Origin: JAAYRG01 sp964643255 | GTDB lineage: Bacteria > Bacillota > Clostridia > Lachnospirales > Lachnospiraceae | Reading direction: 5' to 3' | Length of the DNA: 20,886 nucleotides | NCBI GenBank assembly: GCA_964643255.1 | Contig: CAZXSM010000038.1 | Location: 1-20,886 of the forward strand | Shown here: positions 16,142 to 20,886 of the stretch, piece after piece | Position numbering within the stretch: position 1 is the first letter of the stretch | How the letters are laid out: every line of letters starts with the position of its first letter | Made by a program: the position numbers and the translations under genes | The notes under the pieces: model-generated | Seen by the model: the letters and a program-made list of their open reading frames with translations, nothing else | Told to the model about the DNA's origin: nothing | Database searches by the model: none

Positions 16142-16588
16142 ATGGATGAACAAACGACTTTAAATGAAGAAAACCAATTTATCATCTCAAAACTAGATGA
16201 TGAATATTATGGTATGGACATAAGCCTTATTAATAGTATAATACGGATGACAAACATAACTAGGGTGCCTAAATCTCAAGACTTTTTTGAGGGGGTTATC
16301 AATTTACGTGGTGAAATAATACCGGTAATGAATCTTAGATCAAAATTCGAATTAGATAAGGCAGAAGTTACAAAAAATACACGAATAGTTATAGTTAAGT
16401 TAGAATCAAAGTATTCAGTAGGAATTATACTTGATAATGTTCTTGAAGTAATAAGGTTGGATAATGATAATATAGTAAGACCTATTACAGATGATGAAGA
16501 TGGCGCTAATAAGTACATATATGGCATTGGCAAGTATAATGGTAAATTAATTTCTTTAATTGACCTATCAAAATTAATATTAGAATAA
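16142..16588 (+). CDS. cheW: Chemotaxis coupling protein CheW
   Basis: A 148-residue single CheW domain with GGAGG directly over the cheA stop. Matching sequences are the start of the fold, FIISKLDDEYYGMDISLINSI; then TRVPKSQDFFEGVINLRGEIIPVMNLRSKF, the region that meets receptors and CheA; and GIILDNVLEVIRL. CheW links chemoreceptors to CheA P5 in the signalling array at the membrane. The gene lies between cheA and cheC, the normal Firmicute order. CheV, a CheW-receiver fusion, is not seen here because no receiver domain follows. Confidence 0.95.
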   Translation: MDEQTTLNEENQFIISKLDDEYYGMDISLINSIIRMTNITRVPKSQDFFEGVINLRGEIIPVMNLRSKFELDKAEVTKNTRIVIVKLESKYSVGIILDNVLEVIRLDNDNIVRPITDDEDGANKYIYGIGKYNGKLISLIDLSKLILE

Positions 16589-16601
16589 AACGAGGTGCGA
16601 A

Positions 16602-17219
16602 ATGCCAAAACATAGCTATAATAACATGGATGATATGCAAAAAGACGTTATAAAAGAAATTGGTAACATTGGTTCTGGACATGCGGCAACTGCACTATCA
16701 AAGTTAATTAATGACAAAATCAACATGGGACAACCAACAGCAAAACTAGTTAGGATAGAAAAAATATCCGATGTTGTAGGTGGACCAGATGTAATAGTAA
16801 CAGGCATTCTAATAACAATATCAGGTGATATTGAAGGAATGATGATGTTTCTTATGAGTGAAGAATCAACTAATCGTTTATCTAATATTTTATTAAAAAG
16901 TTTAAGTGGGGAAATGGCTGTAAAGGCTGAGTTAAAAGACTCAGCAATTAGAGAAGCTGGTAATATTATAGCAGGAGCTTATTTAAATGCTATGGCAGGA
17001 CTTCTTAATATGAAAATAGAGCCAAGTGTACCTTATTTGTCTACTGATATGGCAGGTGCTATACTAAGTGTTCCAGCAATAGAATTTGGTAAGGTTGGAG
17101 ATTCAGCCCTTCTTATCGAGACAGAGTTTTGGAAAGAATATAATGATGTAACAGGATACTTTATTTTGATTCCATCTGAAGAATCCTATGATAAAATCAT
17201 GAGTTCATTGGGATTGTAG
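16602..17219 (+). CDS. cheC: CheY-P phosphatase CheC
   Basis: A 205-residue protein with GAGGTG before the start. It has the two pseudo-symmetric helices of the CheC fold, each carrying the catalytic Glu-x-x-Asn: E19-I-G-N22 (IKEIGNIGSGHAATALSKL) and E118-A-G-N121 (IREAGNIIAGAYLNAMAGLL). It therefore keeps both active sites. CheC hydrolyses CheY-P weakly alone and more strongly when bound to CheD, giving feedback for adaptation in the Bacillus-type system. It is followed 9 bases later by cheD. FliY carries a second copy of the same type of phosphatase domain. Confidence 0.95.
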   Translation: MPKHSYNNMDDMQKDVIKEIGNIGSGHAATALSKLINDKINMGQPTAKLVRIEKISDVVGGPDVIVTGILITISGDIEGMMMFLMSEESTNRLSNILLKSLSGEMAVKAELKDSAIREAGNIIAGAYLNAMAGLLNMKIEPSVPYLSTDMAGAILSVPAIEFGKVGDSALLIETEFWKEYNDVTGYFILIPSEESYDKIMSSLGL

Positions 17220-17228
17220 GAGATAATA

Positions 17229-17717
17229 ATGGAAAATGTAATTCTAGTGGGGATGGCAGACTTAAATATATGTAAATCCCCTGATGCTATAAAGACAGTT
17301 GCTCTAGGTTCTTGTGTTGGAATTGTAATATATGATTACATTTCAAATGCGGCCGGATTAGCACATATAATGCTTCCAGATAGTACTCTTATTAATAATA
17401 ATCAAAATGTAGCCAAGTTTGCAGATACTGGAATACAGACATTAATAAACAAAATGCAAACAACATATGGCGTAGATAAGAGTCGATTAAAAGCTAAAAT
17501 TGCTGGGGGAGCCCAGATGTTTAAATTCAACACTAAGAATGAGATGCTTAGAGTCGGGGATCGTAATATAGAGGCAACCAGAAAAAACTTAGCCTACCAC
17601 AACATCCCAATTGTTGCGGAAGATGTAGGAAAAGACTATGGTAGAACAATAACATTTTATCCTAAAACATGTGAGCTTCATATTAAGTCCCATGGTAAAC
17701 AAGAGAAAATAATATAG
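17229..17717 (+). CDS. cheD: Chemoreceptor glutamine deamidase CheD
   Basis: A 162-residue protein with TAGGAG over the cheC stop codon. The catalytic residues known from the Thermotoga enzyme are present at a constant offset of two: Thr23 and Cys29 in KTVALGSCVGIVIYD, and His46 in AGLAHIMLP. The conserved AKIAGGAQMFKF and DVGKDYGRTITFYPKTCELHIK also fit. CheD deamidates receptor glutamines and, in the CheC-CheD-CheY circuit, is held by CheC-CheY-P. The pairing with cheC here is standard for Firmicutes, Thermotoga and archaea. Confidence 0.95.
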   Translation: MENVILVGMADLNICKSPDAIKTVALGSCVGIVIYDYISNAAGLAHIMLPDSTLINNNQNVAKFADTGIQTLINKMQTTYGVDKSRLKAKIAGGAQMFKFNTKNEMLRVGDRNIEATRKNLAYHNIPIVAEDVGKDYGRTITFYPKTCELHIKSHGKQEKII

Positions 17718-17725
17718 GTGATAGT

Positions 17726-17986
17726 ATGAAAAACAGTTATATTGCACCTGCAATTATGCTGATTGCTGGAGCAATTACAAGTATATTAAATTTATATAAT
17801 GGAATTGGATTTATGGAATCCTTAAAAAGACTATTTATAGCATTAATAATTTTTTATATTATTGGGAGAATAACAGCAAGATATATATACAAAATTACAA
17901 AACCATCTAAAAAAACAAAAAAACAAGACGATCAGCAAAGTAATAAACAATCTGCTTCTAAGGAAGCATCAGAAAGTAAGGAATAA
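17726..17986 (+). CDS. Small membrane protein of unknown function between cheD and sigD
   Basis: An 86-residue protein with AGGTG before the start, 8 bases after cheD. It has two predicted membrane helices (about residues 5-24 and 33-52), joined by a short loop (LYNGIGFMESLKRL). A strongly basic, then Gln/Ser/Glu/Lys-rich cytoplasmic tail follows (KPSKKTKKQDD onward), probably disordered. I recognise no family. Its tight fit in the operon and intact ribosome binding site make it a real gene. It has no counterpart in the Bacillus subtilis operon, where cheD is followed directly by sigD. The basic tail could contact nucleic acid or acidic lipids, but nothing in the sequence proves this. Confidence 0.7.
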   Translation: MKNSYIAPAIMLIAGAITSILNLYNGIGFMESLKRLFIALIIFYIIGRITARYIYKITKPSKKTKKQDDQQSNKQSASKEASESKE

Positions 17987-18019
17987 ATTGTGAATGTTAT
18001 TTTTAAAGGAGTACACTAG

Positions 18020-18793
18020 ATGACTGATCAGCAAAAACAAAAACTTTGGGAAGAATATGCTAGTCATAAATCACCTAAAGTTCGTGAAAAATTAATACTA
18101 GAATACTCGGAACTAGTGAAAATTATTGCTGGTAGACTAAGCATGTATCTTGGAAAAAATGTTGAATATGATGATATGATTGGTTATGGAAGTATTGGAT
18201 TAATTGATGCAGTTGATAAATTTGATTATAAAAAGGGAGTAAAGTTTGAAACATATGCAAGCATCAGAATCCGTGGAGCTATAATAGATGAAATTCGTAA
18301 ATTAGATTGGGTTCCAAGAACAGTTAGGCAAAAACAAAAAGATATTAACAATGCAAAATCTCAAGTTGAATTAGAAACAGGTAAGCCTGCAACTAATAAA
18401 GAAATTGCATATAATTTAGATATTACAGAAGAAGAACTAAGTGCAACAAATAGTGAATTAGATCTTTCCCATATATCGTCACTAGATGAATACTTAGATG
18501 GTGGTAGTGTAAGTTTATCTGCTGAACAAGCTAGTAGAGAGATAGGTTCACCGGAGAAAAATATCGAAATTGAGCAATTAAAACAAGATCTAACCAAGGT
18601 AATTGAAACATTAACAAAAAGAGAAAGACAGGTAATAACATTATATTATTATGAAGAATTGACTCTTAAGGAAATTAGTTATATTTTAAAGATAACTGAA
18701 TCTAGAGTGTCACAGTTACATAGAAAAGGCTTAGAAAAAATGAAAGAAAGACTGGGAGATGATATTCAATCATTTTTTATAAGTAGTATATAA
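18020..18793 (+). CDS. sigD: Flagellar RNA polymerase sigma factor SigD/FliA (sigma-28)
   Basis: A 257-residue sigma factor with AAAGGAG at 18004-18010. Region 2 spans about residues 25-100: VEYDDMIGYGSIGLIDAVDKFD, then KFETYASIRIRGAIIDEIRKLDWVPR. This RGAIIDEIRKLDWVPR form is diagnostic of the FliA/WhiG group. Region 3 follows at about 105-150. Region 4 is a helix-turn-helix at about 195-250 with ERQVITLYYYEELTLKEISYILKITESRVSQLHRKGL. It directs transcription of late flagellar and chemotaxis genes and is normally held by anti-sigma FlgM until the hook is complete. flgM is not in this window. Being near the end of a long operon may limit sigD dosage, as described for Bacillus. Confidence 0.96.
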   Translation: MTDQQKQKLWEEYASHKSPKVREKLILEYSELVKIIAGRLSMYLGKNVEYDDMIGYGSIGLIDAVDKFDYKKGVKFETYASIRIRGAIIDEIRKLDWVPRTVRQKQKDINNAKSQVELETGKPATNKEIAYNLDITEEELSATNSELDLSHISSLDEYLDGGSVSLSAEQASREIGSPEKNIEIEQLKQDLTKVIETLTKRERQVITLYYYEELTLKEISYILKITESRVSQLHRKGLEKMKERLGDDIQSFFISSI

Positions 18794-18843
18794 GTAATAT
18801 AATGTTTTTAATAATAAATGTATATTAGATGTAGGAGATTAGT

Positions 18844-19464
18844 ATGAATGGATTAGAGATTTCACTTTTAATAATAGGGGCTGTAATTACTTTAATTAGT
18901 TTTATTAGTGTAAGTAAATCAGAATCTAATAATGATATTAAAACAAGTGAATTTAATGAAGATAAAATACATAAATATCTAGAAGACAAAATCAAAGATT
19001 ACGAATTTTCTGTTAATGAAATATATGATATAAATATTGACAGAGCGCATAATGAGCTAAGTAAAATCACAAGTGAGAAAATGATGGCAATACAAGAGTT
19101 TTCAGATCAAATAATTAATGATATGCACGATAATAGACAAGAGGTTCTCTTCCTTTACCAAGTTCTAAGTGAAAAAGAAAATTCCATAATTAATTCAGAT
19201 GATTCTCTAACAACTAACATTAGAGATAAAAGAACAGATGAAAATCAAGAAAATTATAATGTTAGAGATAATTATAATTACTTGGATAACAATATGGATT
19301 CACAAGACAATACAGATGATGATAAAATGGAAAAATATAAAAAGATAATTGGTTTATACAATAAAGGTAAGTCGATTAATGAAATATCAAAAGAATTAAG
19401 TTTAGGTCAAGGTGAAGTTAAGCTTTATATTGATATTAACAAAAAGTTGGTGAGAAGAAAATGA
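18844..19464 (+). CDS. SwrB-like (DUF6115-type) membrane-anchored protein
   Basis: A 206-residue protein with TAGGAG before the start. It has one N-terminal membrane helix (about residues 4-25), a charged coiled-coil-like region (about 35-115), and an Asn/Asp-rich low-complexity spacer (about 120-158). The C-terminus forms a compact helical motif: KYKKIIGLYNKGKSINEISKELSLGQGEVKLYIDI, resembling a helix-turn-helix. The same anchor-coil-helical-tail design and the place directly after sigD match SwrB of B. subtilis, which promotes assembly of the FliF-FliM-FliY-FliG base and FliP gate activity. The sequence similarity I can judge is mainly at the C-terminal motif, so I call it SwrB-like. The stop overlaps the next start by four bases. 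Confidence 0.75.
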   Translation: MNGLEISLLIIGAVITLISFISVSKSESNNDIKTSEFNEDKIHKYLEDKIKDYEFSVNEIYDINIDRAHNELSKITSEKMMAIQEFSDQIINDMHDNRQEVLFLYQVLSEKENSIINSDDSLTTNIRDKRTDENQENYNVRDNYNYLDNNMDSQDNTDDDKMEKYKKIIGLYNKGKSINEISKELSLGQGEVKLYIDINKKLVRRK

Positions 19465-20045
19465 AATTAAATTATTTTATGAGAGGTTTAGGTATAGGGA
19501 TTTTAATAACAACTATTACGCTTTCAATTGCATTTCATTTTTCTGATAATTATAAATTGTCTCAAGAAGAAATAATCCAAGAGGCAAAAAACTTAGGCTT
19601 AGTAGAGGCCTCTGAAGTAGACCTAACAGATTCAAATAAGAATAACATTGTTAATATTGATGACTTACTAGAAAAAGAGAAGAGTGAACCGGATAAGACT
19701 GAAGAGGAAACTGCAGAAGTAGAGACAACTGAAGAAGAAACAACAGAAGTAGAAGCAACTGAAGAAGAAACAGCAGAAGCAGAGACAGCTGAAGAGGAAA
19801 CAGTAGAAGCAGAGACAGCTGAAGAGGAAACAGTAGCGGAAACAGAAGAAGTTTCAATTACCATAAGATCAGGCATGACTTCAGAAACTGTTTCTAGACT
19901 TCTTTACGATAATGGTCTTATTGAAGATACTAAAGATTTTAATAATTATTTAATAAACAATGGATATTCATCCAAGATAAGAGTAGGCACATTTAAGATT
20001 CCCCAAAATACGTCATACGAAGAAATAGTTAAAATAATAGCATAA
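19461..20045 (+). CDS. Membrane-anchored protein with acidic repeats and MltG/YceG-like non-catalytic C-terminal domain
   Basis: A 194-residue protein whose ATG overlaps the stop of the swrB-like gene (ATGA). An N-terminal membrane helix lies at about residues 8-27. A short helical stretch follows (LSQEEIIQEAKNLGLVE). Residues about 75-128 are a Glu/Thr/Ala spacer built of ten-residue repeats. Residues about 129-194 resemble the LysM-like subdomain at the N-terminal side of the endolytic transglycosylase MltG: ITIRSGMTSETVSRLLYDNGLIED, then FNNYLINNGYSSKIRVGTFKIPQNTSYEEIVKII. The catalytic YceG domain with its Glu is absent, so it is not expected to cut peptidoglycan. An envelope-facing, glycan-sensing or scaffold role is plausible but unproven. 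No symbol is assigned. Confidence 0.75.
   Translation: MKLNYFMRGLGIGILITTITLSIAFHFSDNYKLSQEEIIQEAKNLGLVEASEVDLTDSNKNNIVNIDDLLEKEKSEPDKTEEETAEVETTEEETTEVEATEEETAEAETAEEETVEAETAEEETVAETEEVSITIRSGMTSETVSRLLYDNGLIEDTKDFNNYLINNGYSSKIRVGTFKIPQNTSYEEIVKIIA
19701..19835 (+). repeat. In-frame 30-bp tandem repeat, about 4.5 copies
   Basis: Units begin at 19701, 19731, 19761, 19791 and a partial one at 19821. Each encodes ten residues of the pattern EEETxExExx. The third and fourth units and the partial fifth are almost identical at the DNA level (gaagaggaaacagtagaagc and variants), suggesting recent duplication by slippage or recombination. Copy-number change in steps of 30 bp would keep the frame and only change the length of the acidic spacer. 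Confidence 0.88.
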
Positions 20046-20075
20046 AAAAACTTAGTAAGAAAGGACATACAGGTA

Positions 20076-20886
20076 ATGATTAATATTTTTAAAGGAATAC
20101 TAATTGCCATTTCTACTATAGTACCAGGAGTTTCAGGGGGTACTATGATGATTATTCTAGGAGTTTATGACAAAGCAATAGAAGCCTTAAGTGCTTTTAT
20201 AAGTCGTAAAATTATCCATAAAAAACTTATAATACAATTAATAATAGGTATAGTATTAGGGCTACTATTATTTTCAAGTGCTATGTTATGGTTGTTAGAA
20301 AGTTTTCCATATATCATGTCGTTTTTATTTTTAGGAATAATAGTTTTTGGACTTATAGCTATTATTAAAAGGATTAGATGGGACCAGTTTAAATCTCATC
20401 ATATTTTGTTTTTAATAGGTGGAATCGGAGTAGGTTTATTAATGACTATGGGTCAATCCTCCGCCTTATTTGATTTTAGTGGTTCAATTGTTAAGAGAAT
20501 AATTATGATTTTAATTGCAGGTATTATCATAGCAGTTGCTTTGATACTTCCTGGTATTTCAACATCTTTTCTATTACTTGCACTGGGCTTGTATGAAGAT
20601 ACTCTATTAGCTATTAAGACCCTAGACTTAGGCTTTATAATACCTCTTGGAATAGGAGTAGTAGTTGGAGTTTTACTTACAACAAAGATATTAGAATATT
20701 GTATGAATGAACATCCAACGCCAACTTATTTGATGATTACCGGATTTATATTAGGCTCAATTGGTGAAATATATCCTGGATTGCCACAAGGCATTGGAGC
20801 TAAACTTGCTTGTTTTGCAGCATTTATATTTGGTGCATTTATTATGGTGATTATTCAAGTGTTAATGAAGAAGTTTCCAGAAAGTG
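20076..20886 (+). CDS. DUF368 family membrane protein, probable undecaprenyl-phosphate translocase (3' truncated)
   Basis: A frame opens at ATG 20076, 30 bases after the previous stop and behind AAAGGA at 20060-20065. It runs to the window edge, giving 270 residues. It is very hydrophobic, with about eight membrane segments. Two inverted-repeat-like signatures of DUF368 are visible: STIVPGVSGGTMMIILGVYD (residues 13-32) and ALILPGISTSFLLLALGLYED (about 155-175). Proteins of this family (PopT) have been shown to return undecaprenyl phosphate, the lipid carrier of wall synthesis, across the membrane. Nothing in it is flagellar, so it probably marks the end of the fla/che functions, though no terminator separates it. 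Confidence 0.88.
   Translation, partial: MINIFKGILIAISTIVPGVSGGTMMIILGVYDKAIEALSAFISRKIIHKKLIIQLIIGIVLGLLLFSSAMLWLLESFPYIMSFLFLGIIVFGLIAIIKRIRWDQFKSHHILFLIGGIGVGLLMTMGQSSALFDFSGSIVKRIIMILIAGIIIAVALILPGISTSFLLLALGLYEDTLLAIKTLDLGFIIPLGIGVVVGVLLTTKILEYCMNEHPTPTYLMITGFILGSIGEIYPGLPQGIGAKLACFAAFIFGAFIMVIIQVLMKKFPES

Noticed and set aside
19701..19835. Tandem repeat considered as a CRISPR array
   Set aside because: Units are contiguous with no spacers, are in frame and encode a regular acidic peptide.
19562..19876. Ser/Val-rich frames on the - strand across the tandem repeat
   Set aside because: They are the antisense reading of the Glu/Thr/Ala repeat; the + strand frame is embedded in the operon and has a signal anchor and a recognisable domain.

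Overview
The window is the downstream part of a large fla/che (flagellar and chemotaxis) gene cluster from a low-GC, Gram-positive-type bacterium. It is most likely a motile anaerobe of the Clostridia. This rests on the AT-rich sequence, strong AGGAGG-like ribosome binding sites, a FliY with two CheC-type phosphatase motifs, the CheC/CheD pair, and SwrD and SwrB homologues. The exact genus cannot be read from the sequence. Every gene lies on the + strand. Intergenic gaps are 76 bases or less, and no intrinsic terminator is visible.

Layout: the 3' end of the hook gene flgE (1-474) and a 13-bp hairpin; swrD/flbD; the stator genes motA-motB; fliL; the switch genes fliM and fliY; cheY; the flagellar export gate genes fliO-fliP-fliQ-fliR-flhB-flhA; flhF-flhG, which place and count flagella; a PilZ (YcgR/MotI-type) c-di-GMP receptor; cheA-cheW-cheC-cheD; a small unknown membrane protein; the flagellar sigma factor gene sigD/fliA; a swrB-like gene; and a membrane-anchored protein with acidic 10-residue repeats and a C-terminal MltG-like non-catalytic domain. 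The window ends inside a DUF368 gene (undecaprenyl-phosphate translocase family), which is probably not flagellar.

How the genes work together: the Fli/Flh membrane proteins form the type III export gate that secretes hook and filament subunits. FliM and FliY form the C-ring. CheA and CheW signal through CheY to the N-terminal peptides of FliM and FliY, while FliY and CheC remove the phosphate and CheD modifies receptors. MotA and MotB power rotation, SwrD is expected to raise stator power, and the PilZ protein is expected to brake the motor at high c-di-GMP. SigD then turns on late genes elsewhere.

Compared with the Bacillus subtilis operon as I know it, three differences stand out. motAB is inserted between swrD and fliL and carries PomAB/MotPS-like, sodium-type residues. 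A PilZ gene occupies the place of cheB, and neither cheB nor cheR is in the window. Two or three small genes of unclear role surround sigD. I see no mobile element, CRISPR array, RNA gene or wholly new system; the interest is in these variations.
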